Positions 19,176-27,332 of a stretch of DNA of 64,000 nucleotides are shown one piece after another. The stretch is from Qipengyuania pelagi (lineage in GTDB: Bacteria; Pseudomonadota; Alphaproteobacteria; Sphingomonadales; Sphingomonadaceae). Every line of letters begins with the position of its first letter. The stretch's first letter is position 1. The position numbers were made by a program, and so were the translations under genes. The notes under the pieces are model-generated. The model had not been told where the DNA came from. It searched no databases and saw nothing but the letters and a program-made list of their open reading frames with translations. The stretch spans positions 62,001-126,000 of the forward strand of contig NZ_WTYD01000002.1 of NCBI RefSeq assembly GCF_009827295.1. Direction: 5' to 3'.

Positions 19176-19541
19176 TCAGAGGCGGCGCTTGCCGATCTGC
19201 GGATCGGTGAAGGCGGGGGCGGTGCGGATATGAGCAGGCACGGTCGATTCGCTTACGCCGATCCGCGCGCGCACCTGCTTGGGATCGATCTCCTTGTCGA
19301 AGGCGATACCGATGCGGCTGTCCTGCACCCAGGCGACCGTCCCGGTGACGTGCCCGACATGGCGCAGATCGACCACCAGGCGCATCCCGCGTTCGACCGT
19401 GAAATCGCCATCGGCCATCATGCCGCCCGCCGACAGGTTGCGCACCTTGGCCCGGACCGGATGAGTGCTGCCATCGACAGTGATGTCGGCCATCAGAAAC
19501 AGGCTGTCCCGGCTGACATTCCGTGTGTCGACTGCAGACAT
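19176..19541 (-). CDS. PilZ domain protein
   Basis: The 121-residue protein is essentially one PilZ domain: RNVSR near 7-11 gives the RxxxR arm, KVRNLSAGGMM near 33-43 gives the (D/N)xSxxG motif, and VAWVQDSRIGIAFDKEID closes the barrel. PilZ domains bind cyclic di-GMP; both binding motifs are intact. The partner is unknown. It lies alone between the binding-protein gene and dksA. Confidence 0.85.
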   Translation of the reverse strand: MSAVDTRNVSRDSLFLMADITVDGSTHPVRAKVRNLSAGGMMADGDFTVERGMRLVVDLRHVGHVTGTVAWVQDSRIGIAFDKEIDPKQVRARIGVSESTVPAHIRTAPAFTDPQIGKRRL

Positions 19542-19633
19542 GGCAGATAATCTTCCTCTTGGCGCTTCGCTCCCCGTGCTAGGAGCAAACTCTCAACAAA
19601 TGGTAAGCCGCGGCTTTGGCTTGCCGTAAACGA

Positions 19634-20098
19634 TCAGTCGTCGCGCGAGATCTTTTCGCGGCGCTCATGCGCTTCCTGCGCCTCCACCGTCATCGTGGCC
19701 ACGGGCCGGGCGATCAGGCGGCGCAAGCCGATCGGATCGCCGGTCTTCTCGCAATAGCCGTATTCGCCCGCATCGATCCGGCGCAGCGCGCTGTCGATCT
19801 TGGCGATCAGCTTGCGCTGGCGGTCGCGCGTGCGCAGCTCGATACCCCAATCGGTTTCGCTGGAGGCACGGTCGTTGAGATCGGCCTCGCGCAGGGGGCC
19901 GTCCTGAAGGGATTGCAGCGTGTTCTCCGCCGCGTCATGAATGGATTTCTTCCATTCGAGCAACAACATACGGAAATAGTCGAGCTGCTGCTCGCCCATA
20001 TACTCCTCGTCATCGCTCGGGACATAATCATCGCCGACGGATCGCTTGATCCTGGCGAGCTTTTCCTGATCCACAGCTAAAGTGGCGACCATCGGCAC
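19634..20098 (-). CDS. dksA: RNA-polymerase-binding factor DksA with degenerate zinc finger
   Basis: The 154-residue protein has the DksA layout: a coiled-coil hairpin (EWKKSIHDAAENTLQSL through RQRKLIAKIDSALRRID) with acidic tip, and a C-terminal globular part YGYCEKTGDPIGLRRLIARP. Only one cysteine remains where classical DksA has four, so it probably folds without zinc, as known for some alphaproteobacterial and Pseudomonas paralogues. It works with ppGpp on RNA polymerase to adjust rRNA and stress transcription. The start could also be the third codon (MVATLAV). Confidence 0.9.
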   Translation of the reverse strand: MPMVATLAVDQEKLARIKRSVGDDYVPSDDEEYMGEQQLDYFRMLLLEWKKSIHDAAENTLQSLQDGPLREADLNDRASSETDWGIELRTRDRQRKLIAKIDSALRRIDAGEYGYCEKTGDPIGLRRLIARPVATMTVEAQEAHERREKISRDD

Positions 20099-20402
20099 CT
20101 CTATCCTACCCTGACGGGCGGACCACCACCATCCGCGAAACCCGGCCCATTCCGCGAGCCCTCTCCGGCTCCCGGCCCCGGCCCCCCGAAAGCGAGGTCC
20201 GTCGGGCGCGGCCTATAGGGCGGCGCCGGATTCGGCACAAGCGGCAATCCCCGCCATTCCGGTACGGCTTCGGGCGGACCGGCCCGCTCCGCTTTATCTG
20301 CGCTTTGAATTGCAAGAAGAGCATTAACCCTTTGTTGACTATAATCCCGCAGATTGGGGATGCCCGGCAATAGGGTTGCCGGCATAAACAGGGGGAAGAG
20401 CC
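20099..20402. other. 304-bp gap between dksA and the SEL1 gene, very GC-rich next to dksA
   Basis: The part next to dksA is Pro/Gly-codon-rich in a reverse 94-residue reading (20101-20385) that ends in a run of Gly and Pro and has no recognisable domain; I do not accept it as a gene without conservation. The right third is AT-richer and should hold divergent promoters for dksA and the SEL1-type gene. Confidence 0.4.
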
Positions 20403-20729
20403 ATGCACTTCACTTCGATCGACGGCGGACAGGGCGCCGTTCTCCAGGGGCCGGAAGCGGATGCGCTGGTGGCCGAATGCCTCGCCGCGTTTTCCGGTGG
20501 CAGTCTCGATGCTATCTACGATCTCGGCGTCGCCTTCTCGACCGCCAGCCACGGATGCGAATGCGACCTCGTGGAGGCGCATAAATGGTTCAACATCGCC
20601 GCATCGCGCGGGCATGTGGAAGCCTCGCTCTGCCGCGCCGACATCTCCGAGGAAATGACCGCGCGCGAAATCGCCGAGGCCCAGCGCCGGGCGCGCGAAT
20701 GGCTCGCGATCGAGCGCCGCGCGGCCTGA
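20403..20729 (+). CDS. short SEL1-repeat protein
   Basis: The 108-residue protein holds one clear SEL1-type unit: DAIYDLGVAFSTASHGCECD followed by VEAHKWFNIAASRGHVEAS (about 38-75). The C-terminal helix is Glu/Arg-rich. GGGGAAGA precedes the ATG as ribosome-binding site. SEL1 repeats mediate protein contacts; the partner is unknown. The four-residue CECD insert with two Cys is conserved-looking but I cannot assign it a role. Confidence 0.75.
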   Translation: MHFTSIDGGQGAVLQGPEADALVAECLAAFSGGSLDAIYDLGVAFSTASHGCECDLVEAHKWFNIAASRGHVEASLCRADISEEMTAREIAEAQRRAREWLAIERRAA

Positions 20730-20758
20730 TTTCAGCCTGAACCTTAGGGGTTTCGGCC

Positions 20759-21886
20759 CTACCCTTTCCTGAAGGGCGTCAGCTCTTCCAGATGCATCTT
20801 CTCGACGGCGACGCCCTGGCGTTCGCGTTCGAGGAAATCCTCCACCGCCGCCGAAAAGCCGGGATCCGCGATCCAGTGTGCGGAGACGGTCTCGACCGGT
20901 TCATAGCCGCGCGCCAGCTTGTGGCCGCCTTGCGCGCCCGCCTCCACACGAGCGAGGCCGAGTTCGATCGCCGCGTCGATCGCCTGGTAATAGCACAGCT
21001 CGAAATGCAGGAAGCGCACGTCGCGCGTGCAGCCCCAATAGCGGCCATACAAGGCTTCCGGGCCGATGAAATTGAGCGCGCCTGCAATCGGCTCGTCGCC
21101 ATCGAAGGCGAGGATCAGCAGCAGCGCGTCGCCCATCCGCTCGGAAAACAGATCGAAGGCTTCGCGGGTCAGATAGGGCGATCCCCATTTGCGCGCGCCG
21201 GTGTCCTGATAGAATATCCAGAACGCATCCCAGTGTTCGGGCCGGATCGCGTCACCGCGCAGCCGCTCGATCCGCACCTCGGCCTGCGCCGCTGCGCGCT
21301 CTTTCCTCAGCGCGCGGCGCTTGCGCGAGGCGAGTTCGCCCAGGAAACCGTCGAAATCCTCGTAACCGCGATTGCGCCAGTGATACTGGATATCGCGCCG
21401 GGTCATCCAGCCGGCCCGTTCGAACAGATCGACCTGCCCGGCTTCGATGAAAGTCGCATGGGCGGACGAGAAATGGTTCTGCGCGCATAATTGCTCGGCA
21501 GCCGAGAGCAGCGGACGCGCGAGGCTTTCGTCCGACAGCAGCAGGCGCGGCCCGGTTGCAGGGGTGAAGGGCGCGGCGATCTGCAATTTGGGGTAATACT
21601 GCCCGCCCGCGCGCTCATAGGCGTCGGCCCAGGCGTGATCGAAGACGTATTCGCCTTGGCTGTGGCCCTTGAGATAGGCGGGGAGCGCGGCGCGCAAATG
21701 GCCACCATGATCTTCGATCACGATCGGCGCGCTCTGCCAGCCGGTGCCCGGACCCACGCTGCCCGAATCCTCGAGCGCGGTCAGGAAGGCGTGGCTGACG
21801 AAGGGATTGCCGCCCGCCAGCGCGTCCCATTCAGCTTGCGGGAACGCCCCGACCGATCCGCCAATTTTGGCGACCAGATCGCTCAT
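20759..21886 (-). CDS. GNAT-fold acyltransferase (DUF482/COG3146 type)
   Basis: The 375-residue protein matches the family of large GNAT/FemAB-like proteins: GNPFVSHAFLTALEDSGSVG near 26-45, ASRKRRALRKERA near 202, FYQDTGARKWGSPYL near 237, and LNFIGPEALYGRYWGC near 288. Family members are predicted N-acyltransferases of unknown substrate. The start at 21886 is set by the overlap with the GDPD stop (ATGA); longer in-frame sequence upstream reads through the GDPD gene in another frame. It is the last gene of a five-gene overlapping operon. Confidence 0.85.
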   Translation of the reverse strand: MSDLVAKIGGSVGAFPQAEWDALAGGNPFVSHAFLTALEDSGSVGPGTGWQSAPIVIEDHGGHLRAALPAYLKGHSQGEYVFDHAWADAYERAGGQYYPKLQIAAPFTPATGPRLLLSDESLARPLLSAAEQLCAQNHFSSAHATFIEAGQVDLFERAGWMTRRDIQYHWRNRGYEDFDGFLGELASRKRRALRKERAAAQAEVRIERLRGDAIRPEHWDAFWIFYQDTGARKWGSPYLTREAFDLFSERMGDALLLILAFDGDEPIAGALNFIGPEALYGRYWGCTRDVRFLHFELCYYQAIDAAIELGLARVEAGAQGGHKLARGYEPVETVSAHWIADPGFSAAVEDFLERERQGVAVEKMHLEELTPFRKG

Positions 21887-22674
21887 GCCGCGCGGGGCTC
21901 TTCGTCCAGCGAGGGGAAGCCATTGCCTTCCGCGATCGCCGCATCGGCGTGTTCGGCGGCGCGCTCCGCCTTGTGGGGCGTGTCGACCGTCCAGCTCGGC
22001 AGCGGAAATCCTCTCGCGCGCAGATCGGTTGCGAAGCGATTGGGGAGAGCGCGGATGTCGTAGGCGACGAAATCCGGCCGCGCGGTCCAGAAGGCGAGAT
22101 GCCGCTGCCAGCGATGCGGCGTCGAACCGTCCTCGGTTTCCTTCATCACCAATCCGACCAGCGTGCGCGGCGTATGGGCGCGGAACCAGCGCGCCACGCG
22201 CGGATCGAAGCTCATCACGGCATGGGGGCCGGAATAGCCCTCCAGCGCGGTGCGCACTGCGCGGCAGGTCTTGGCGACGTTGTAGCGGGCGCGCGACTTG
22301 ATCTCGATCAGGATCGGCACCTGGCCCGCGACCAGTTCGAGAAGGTCGGACAGGCGCGCGATCCGGTGTTCGCTGTCGAGATAGGCGATCTGCGCCAGTT
22401 CCTCGGCGGAATGCGCGGCGATCGGCCCGGTCATGCCCGTCAGCCGCTCCAGCTCCCAATCGTGCAGCAGCATCGCCTCGCCATCGCGGCTGCGCTGGAT
22501 GTCGCATTCGATCCCGTATCCCGCCGCGATCGCGCCCGCGAAGGCGGCGAGCGAGTTTTCGGGCACGCCGGGCTTGTGCAGCCCGCGATGGGCATAGGTC
22601 CCCTGCCCGATCCACGCCACGCGGGCCGGATCGGGCGCGCGGGTCAGCAGCCGGTCAAGCGCCCGAAAGAGCAA
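21883..22674 (-). CDS. glycerophosphodiester phosphodiesterase family protein
   Basis: The 263-residue TIM-barrel enzyme shows AHRGLHK and PENS near 28-41 (catalytic His and metal ligands), ECDIQRSRDG near 56-65 and the second catalytic His in LLHDWELERLTG near 69-80. It hydrolyses glycerophosphodiesters from phospholipid turnover to glycerol-3-phosphate and an alcohol. No signal peptide is evident, so it is probably cytoplasmic (UgpQ-like). It overlaps the RidA gene by 20 bp and the GNAT gene by 4 bp. Confidence 0.9.
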   Translation of the reverse strand: MLFRALDRLLTRAPDPARVAWIGQGTYAHRGLHKPGVPENSLAAFAGAIAAGYGIECDIQRSRDGEAMLLHDWELERLTGMTGPIAAHSAEELAQIAYLDSEHRIARLSDLLELVAGQVPILIEIKSRARYNVAKTCRAVRTALEGYSGPHAVMSFDPRVARWFRAHTPRTLVGLVMKETEDGSTPHRWQRHLAFWTARPDFVAYDIRALPNRFATDLRARGFPLPSWTVDTPHKAERAAEHADAAIAEGNGFPSLDEEPRAA

Positions 22675-23113
22675 GGATCGCGTCCACTTCGACCGCAGCG
22701 TTCAGCGGCAGGACGGGCACGCCGACCGCGCTGCGGGCGTGCTTGCCCTTGTCGCCGAAGACTTCCGCCATCAGGTCGGATGCGCCGTTCACCACCTTGG
22801 GCTGGTCGGTGAAATCGGGCACGCTGGCAACGAAGCCGCCCAGCTTGACCACCCGCTCGACGCGTTCGAGCAGGTCGTGCGCTTCGAGCTGCGCCAAGAT
22901 CATCAGCCCGCAGGCGCGCGCCGCCTGCTGGCCGCGTTCGAGGCCGACATCCGCGCCGAGCTTCCCCGTCACCAGTTCGCCGTCGATGAAAGGCAATTGC
23001 CCGGAGAGATAGCACCAGTTCCCCTCCACCACGAGCGGCTGGTAGCTCGCCACGGGGGCAGCGGCCTTGGGCAGGGTGATGCCGAGTTCCTTCAGGCGAT
23101 TTGCGATTGTCAT
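22655..23113 (-). CDS. RidA/YjgF family enamine-imine deaminase
   Basis: The 152-residue protein is of the longer Rid subfamily (about 150 aa): NWCYLSGQLPFIDGEL near 32-47, VVKLGGFVASVPDFTDQP near 88-105, and the arginine-containing ARSAVGVPVLPLNAAVE near 125-141. Rid proteins hydrolyse reactive 2-aminoacrylate-type imines. Position in the operon between a HAD phosphatase and GDPD says little about substrate. Confidence 0.9.
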   Translation of the reverse strand: MTIANRLKELGITLPKAAAPVASYQPLVVEGNWCYLSGQLPFIDGELVTGKLGADVGLERGQQAARACGLMILAQLEAHDLLERVERVVKLGGFVASVPDFTDQPKVVNGASDLMAEVFGDKGKHARSAVGVPVLPLNAAVEVDAILALSGA

Positions 23114-23739
23114 GCGGGTTCCTTTTCAAGTTGATCCTTCAGCCAGGGCAAGGCGCTGGCCCAGTCGTCGATCCGGGCATCGGCGTGCCCGGCTGTGTGC
23201 GCGCAGGCGATATGCGGCGCGATCAGCGGCTCACCGACGAGATGCAAGGTCGTGATGTCCTTGCCGAAAGTCTCGCGCGCGGATTGGTGGTGCTGGGGCA
23301 GATCGTCGATGAAGATGGTGCGGCTCGGCTGGTATTCGTCGACGATGCGGCGCAGCGCCGGGCCCTTGGGGCCCTGATTGGTGAAAACCCGCGCATCGAG
23401 CCCGTGGGCGAGCAATTGCGCCTTGCGACGGTCCTGCCTTTTGTCGAGCAGATTGGTGAGGATCACCACGTCCGCGTCTTTCGACAGTGTGTCGATCGCA
23501 TCGAGCGCGCCTTCGATCGGCTGCTGGCTGTCCATCTCGGTATCGAAGAACCCGTTGAGCAGCGCCCAGACCTCTTCCTGCGCGACCACGTCGCCGGTTT
23601 CGCGGCGAGTCAGGGCATTGCCGAAGTCGCCGTCCATGGCGAAATCGATATCATGTTCCTCGCCCAGCCAGTCGCGGAAATGGGCGACCATGTGCAGCAG
23701 CACCTCGTCGCAATCGGAGATGATCAGGGGGCGGCTCAT
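23110..23739 (-). CDS. HAD-family hydrolase
   Basis: The 209-residue protein has the HAD nucleophile motif ISDCDEVLLH (Asp9, Asp11), motif II VVILTNLL near 91-98, and motif IV TIFIDDLPQH near 140-149. This is a phosphatase fold of unknown substrate. The start ATG overlaps the stop of the upstream DUF3572 gene, and its stop overlaps the RidA start. Confidence 0.85.
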   Translation of the reverse strand: MSRPLIISDCDEVLLHMVAHFRDWLGEEHDIDFAMDGDFGNALTRRETGDVVAQEEVWALLNGFFDTEMDSQQPIEGALDAIDTLSKDADVVILTNLLDKRQDRRKAQLLAHGLDARVFTNQGPKGPALRRIVDEYQPSRTIFIDDLPQHHQSARETFGKDITTLHLVGEPLIAPHIACAHTAGHADARIDDWASALPWLKDQLEKEPA

Positions 23740-24047
23740 GAATTCAAAACTCGTGCAGCGTGGATCAGCGCCTCAGGCTCGGTTTGGAGCGCTTCGGCGC
23801 AGGCGATCAGATCGGGTTCGTGGTTGGCGAGGAAATCGAGCACCGCGCCCAACACGCGCGGATCGCCGAGGCCGGTGCGCAATTCGTCCGCCGTCAGCCC
23901 GGTCAGGTCGAGCAGGCGTTCCGCGCGGCGCGAATCCCCGAGCGCCCAGCCGAGCGCTGCAAGGGCGAGCGCGCTGGCGCGGTCCTCGGGCGTCGCGCCA
24001 TCAGAAGGACCGGCAGCGGGGGAAGGCGAATTGCGAAGAATTGTCAG
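23736..24047 (-). CDS. DUF3572 family protein with non-canonical start
   Basis: An open reverse frame of about 103 codons carries the DUF3572 pattern: ALAALGWALGDSRRAERLLD, LTGLTADELRTGLGDPRVLG, AVLDFLANHEPDLIACAEAL. Upstream it is closed by a TAG at about 24065-24063, and no ATG, GTG or TTG lies in between; the best candidate is CTG at 24047 (LTILRNS), which directly follows GGAGA. Small DUF3572 proteins are common in alphaproteobacteria, often near divK, and have no known function. The stop overlaps the HAD start codon. The start is therefore uncertain but the coding frame is strong. Confidence 0.75.
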   Translation of the reverse strand: MTILRNSPSPAAGPSDGATPEDRASALALAALGWALGDSRRAERLLDLTGLTADELRTGLGDPRVLGAVLDFLANHEPDLIACAEALQTEPEALIHAARVLNS

Positions 24048-24092
24048 TCTCCGGGGAAGTCTCTAGGGGCGGCAGCGGATAGGAGCTCAGCC

Positions 24093-24461
24093 GTGGCCAA
24101 GCGGATAATGGTTGTCGAGGACAACGATCTCAACCGGAAACTCTTCTGCGACGTGCTGAAAGTGAACGGGCACGAAGTGGTGCCGGTCGCCGACGGGCAG
24201 AACGTGCTCTCGACGGCGGCGAAGTTCCAGCCCGACCTTGTGATCATGGATATCCAGCTTCCCAACGTCTCCGGCGTCGAGCTGATCGCGGGACTGAAGG
24301 CCGATGCGCGGCTCGCCAAGACGCCGATCCTCGCCGTGACCGCCTATGCCGGCAAGGGCGACGAGGAGCGCATCCGCGATGCGGGCGCCAGCGACTATCT
24401 CTCCAAGCCGGTCTCGATCGGCCCGTTCATGGCGGCGGTCCGCAGTCTGCTGGGCGAGTGA
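24093..24461 (+). CDS. divK: single-domain response regulator DivK
   Basis: The 122-residue receiver domain has the acidic pair E9/D10, phospho-acceptor D53 (VIMDIQLPNVSG), T83 and K105 (YLSKPVS), matching DivK of Caulobacter, which relays PleC/DivJ signals to DivL in cell-cycle control. The start is a GTG at 24093 with AGGAG seven bases upstream; an ATG five codons on is less well placed. It is divergent from the DUF3572 gene across only 45 bp. No PleD follows, unlike in Caulobacter. Confidence 0.88.
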   Translation: MAKRIMVVEDNDLNRKLFCDVLKVNGHEVVPVADGQNVLSTAAKFQPDLVIMDIQLPNVSGVELIAGLKADARLAKTPILAVTAYAGKGDEERIRDAGASDYLSKPVSIGPFMAAVRSLLGE

Positions 24462-24607
24462 TCGGCGGGTGATCCACCTGCCAACAATTTCAACCATTTG
24501 CCGTGGCGCACCATGCGAGCGCGCTTGACAAGTCCCGCAGCCTTGCGCTTGTCCCGCCGCCAACCGACGCGACCCTTCGCGCCCTCTTATCGAACTGGAC
24601 CTTTTTC

Positions 24608-24856
24608 ATGGACCGCGCCGAAATCGACACCCGCATCCGCACGCTGATCGAACCCTTCAACAAGAAGGGCGTGACGATCACCGACGACACGACATTCGCC
24701 AACGATCTCGAATTCGACAGCCTGACGGTGATGGATTTCGTCGCCGCGATCGAGGACGAATTCGACATCATCATCTCGATGAACCAGCAGGCCGAGATCG
24801 AGACCTATGGCCAGCTGGTCGATGCGGTCCACAAGCTTCAGGCAGAGCGGGGCTGA
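24608..24856 (+). CDS. acyl carrier protein, probably for sphingolipid synthesis
   Basis: The 82-residue protein has the 4'-phosphopantetheine site in LEFDSLTVMDF (Ser about 39), an acidic helix II and total length of a free-standing ACP. It differs from the FabF-linked housekeeping ACP and sits 7 bp before a serine palmitoyltransferase-like gene, as the dedicated ACP does in the sphingolipid cluster of Caulobacter and relatives. The role as acyl donor for SPT is inferred from this pairing. Confidence 0.88.
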   Translation: MDRAEIDTRIRTLIEPFNKKGVTITDDTTFANDLEFDSLTVMDFVAAIEDEFDIIISMNQQAEIETYGQLVDAVHKLQAERG

Positions 24857-24863
24857 GCGGATC

Positions 24864-26114
24864 ATGAGCGAAGGCATCGCCCAGCCCGACCGTCCGCAGG
24901 AGCCAGATGGCGGCGAGACGGACCTGTTCTCCAAATTCGACGACATCATCGCGATGCGCGAGGGATTGCTGTCGCAGGGGCGCGAGGATCCGTTCAACCT
25001 CGTCATGGAGCAGGTCCTCTCCCCCACCCGCGCGATCTGCAACGGGCGCGAGACGATCCTGCTCGGCACCTATAATTACATGGGCATGACCTTCGATCCC
25101 GACGTGATCGAGGCGGGCAAGCAGGCGCTCGCCGATTTCGGGTCGGGCACCACTGGCAGCCGCGTGCTCAACGGCACCTATCAGGGCCACAAGGAGTGCG
25201 AGGACGCGCTGCGCGAATTTTACGGGATGGACCACGCCATGGTCTTTTCCACCGGATACCAGGCCAATCTCGGCATCATCAGCACGATCGCGGGCAAGGG
25301 CGATTACGTCGTGCTCGACATCGATTCCCATGCCAGCATCTGGGACGGCTGCGCGATGGGCAAGGCCGAGATCGTGCCTTTCAAGCACAACGATATCGAG
25401 GCGATGGAAAAGCGCATGAAGCGCATTCCCGAAGGCGCGGGCATCCTCGTTGTGCTCGAAGGCGTCTATTCGATGCTGGGCGACACCGCCCCGCTCAAGG
25501 AGATGATCCGCATCGCCAAGGAACACGGCGCGATGGTCCTCGTCGACGAGGCGCATTCGATGGGCTTCATCGGCGAGAACGGGCGTGGCGTGGCCGAGGA
25601 TCAGGGCGTGCTCGACAAGGTCGATTTCGTGATCGGCACCTTCTCGAAGAGCGTGGGCACGGTGGGCGGCTTCTGCGTCTCCAACCACCCCAAGTTCGAG
25701 ATCATGCGGCTGGTCTGCCGACCCTATGTCTTCACCGCATCGCTTCCGCCCAGCGTGGTCGCCACCGCGGCGACCTCGATCCGCAAGCTCATGCACGGAT
25801 CGAACAAGCGCGCGCATCTCTGGGAAAATTCGCGCACCCTCCACAAGGGCCTGCGCGATCTCGGCTTTGAGCTGGGCACCGAGGAGCCCGAAAGCGCGAT
25901 CATCGCGGTCATCATGCCCGATCTGGAACAGGGCGCCGCGATGTGGGAGGCGCTGATCGAGAACGGCCTCTACGTAAACCTCGCCCGCCCGCCCGCGACG
26001 CCCGCCAACATGACCCTGCTGCGCTGCTCGCTCTGCGCCGAACATTCGGGCGAGGAGGTCGAGCAGATCCTCGCGATCTTCGAGAAGGCGGGCAAGGCGG
26101 TCGGGATCATCTGA
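24864..26114 (+). CDS. spt: serine palmitoyltransferase-like alpha-oxoamine synthase
   Basis: The 416-residue PLP enzyme shows TYNYMGMTFDPDVIEAG near 72, GTTGSRVLNGTYQGHKECED near 96 (substrate/PLP region), DEAHSMGFIGENGRG near 225, and the PLP-lysine GTFSKSVGTVGGF near 257. Homologues condense serine with an acyl thioester to 3-ketosphinganine, the first step of sphingolipid synthesis, characteristic of Sphingomonadales. 8-amino-7-oxononanoate synthase (BioF) is the near alternative, but the adjacent ACP and N-terminal extension favour SPT. A ceramide synthase or reductase is not nearby. Confidence 0.9.
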   Translation: MSEGIAQPDRPQEPDGGETDLFSKFDDIIAMREGLLSQGREDPFNLVMEQVLSPTRAICNGRETILLGTYNYMGMTFDPDVIEAGKQALADFGSGTTGSRVLNGTYQGHKECEDALREFYGMDHAMVFSTGYQANLGIISTIAGKGDYVVLDIDSHASIWDGCAMGKAEIVPFKHNDIEAMEKRMKRIPEGAGILVVLEGVYSMLGDTAPLKEMIRIAKEHGAMVLVDEAHSMGFIGENGRGVAEDQGVLDKVDFVIGTFSKSVGTVGGFCVSNHPKFEIMRLVCRPYVFTASLPPSVVATAATSIRKLMHGSNKRAHLWENSRTLHKGLRDLGFELGTEEPESAIIAVIMPDLEQGAAMWEALIENGLYVNLARPPATPANMTLLRCSLCAEHSGEEVEQILAIFEKAGKAVGII

Positions 26115-26120
26115 GCCGTC

Positions 26121-26143
26121 TTCCGCGCAGAAGAGGCGCGGAA
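26121..26143 (+). terminator. weak hairpin after spt
   Basis: TTCCGCGC (26121-26128) pairs with GCGCGGAA (26136-26143) 7 bp after the spt stop. An A-run rather than a T-run follows, so termination is uncertain. Confidence 0.4.
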
Positions 26144-26200
26144 AAGCCACGGAACTGCGCGCTTTGCCGATCGTCTGATCTCCTGAACAAGGAGATTTTT

Positions 26201-26632
26201 ATGACCATCGTCAAATCCGGCAGTGCGAAATACGAAGGCCTCGGCAAATCGGGCAAGGGCCATGTGTCGAGCGAGTCGGGCGCGCTGTCCGACCAGCCCT
26301 ATGGCTTCAACACCCGCTTCGAAGACGGCGCGGGCACCAATCCCGAAGAACTGATCGCGGCGGCCCATGCCAGCTGCTTCACCATGGCGCTGGCCTTCAA
26401 GCTGGCCGATGCCGGGCACGAAGACGGCACGCTGGAAACCGAGGCGAAAGTCAGTCTCGAAAAGGATAGCGACGGGTTCAGCGTGACCAAGTCGGCCCTG
26501 CATCTCAAAGGCAATGTGCCCGGCCTCGATCAGGCCAAATTCGAGGAGCTGGCCGCCGAAGCCAAGAAGGGCTGCCCGATCTCCAAGCTTTTGACCTGCG
26601 AGATTACGTTGGAGACTGAATTCACCGGCTGA
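26201..26632 (+). CDS. OsmC family organic hydroperoxide reductase
   Basis: The 143-residue protein has both redox cysteines of the OsmC/Ohr superfamily: AAHASCFTMAL near 54-64 and KKGCPISKLL near 122-131. The spacing and the GTNPEELIAAAHASC lead match OsmC rather than Ohr. It reduces organic peroxides. AAGGAGA lies 5 bases before the ATG. The stop overlaps by 11 bp the end of the convergent aquaporin gene. Confidence 0.9.
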   Translation: MTIVKSGSAKYEGLGKSGKGHVSSESGALSDQPYGFNTRFEDGAGTNPEELIAAAHASCFTMALAFKLADAGHEDGTLETEAKVSLEKDSDGFSVTKSALHLKGNVPGLDQAKFEELAAEAKKGCPISKLLTCEITLETEFTG

Positions 26633-27332
26633 GGTCGCTTGAACCTTCGATTGTGGGCGGATCGGCGGTAAGCCATCCGCCCACGACGACCGCCAGCAAC
26701 GTCCCCACGATCTGCGCGGCGATAAAGCCCAAGACGTCCGCTGGAGCGATCCCGGCGAAAGTGTCGCTGAGACTTCGCACCAGGGTGATCGCGGGATTGG
26801 CGAAGCTCGTCGACGAGGTGAACCAGTAGGCCGCGGCGATATACAACGCCACGCTCGCCGGGACCGAGGCGGGCAGTCGGCGCAGCGTGACCAGGATCGT
26901 GAAAACGAGACCGAAGCTGGCGATCGCTTCGCCCGCGAGTTGTCCGATCCCCGTTCGCGCTTTGGTCGAGACTTGCAGGATCGGCAGGTCGAACATCAGA
27001 TGGACGGCGAACGCACCAAGTAAGCCGCCGATCAGTTGGACGGCCACATAAGGCAGCGCGTCCTTCCAGCGGAATTCTCGCCGGAGCGCAAAGGCCAGCG
27101 TCACCGCAGGATTGAAATGCGCGCCCGAATAGGGGCCGAGCATGGCGATCAGCACATAAAGGATCGCCCCCGTCGCGATCGTGTTGGCGAGCAGCGCGAT
27201 GGCAACGTTCCCGCCGCTAAGCATCTCCGCCATGACGCCCGAACCGAGCACGCCCGCGAAGAGGAAGAAGCTCCCGATCGCTTCGGCCGCGAGCCGCCTT
27301 TTAAGGTCAGGCTCGAACGGCTCGGCGCTCAA
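26622..27332 (-). CDS. MIP-family aquaporin / aquaglyceroporin
   Basis: The 236-residue protein has six predicted helices and both pore motifs: HFNPAVTLAF near 73-82 and SFANPAITLVRS near 174-185. The long ARTGIGQLAGEA and STSFANP regions resemble the arsenite-permeable aquaporins often found in ars operons, but no ars gene is present here. It conducts water or small neutral solutes across the inner membrane. It overlaps the upstream YqaA-type gene by 4 bp, so the two are co-transcribed. Confidence 0.88.
   Translation of the reverse strand: MSAEPFEPDLKRRLAAEAIGSFFLFAGVLGSGVMAEMLSGGNVAIALLANTIATGAILYVLIAMLGPYSGAHFNPAVTLAFALRREFRWKDALPYVAVQLIGGLLGAFAVHLMFDLPILQVSTKARTGIGQLAGEAIASFGLVFTILVTLRRLPASVPASVALYIAAAYWFTSSTSFANPAITLVRSLSDTFAGIAPADVLGFIAAQIVGTLLAVVVGGWLTADPPTIEGSSDLSR

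Noticed and set aside
20101..20385. 94-residue reverse frame between dksA and SEL1 gene
   Set aside because: Pro/Gly-rich, no domain, occupies expected promoter region; would need conservation to accept.
24525..24530. TTGACA before the ACP gene
   Set aside because: No -10 at the right distance; not called as promoter.
24771..26150. 459-residue reverse frame opposite spt
   Set aside because: Shadow frame; the forward gene has full catalytic motifs.
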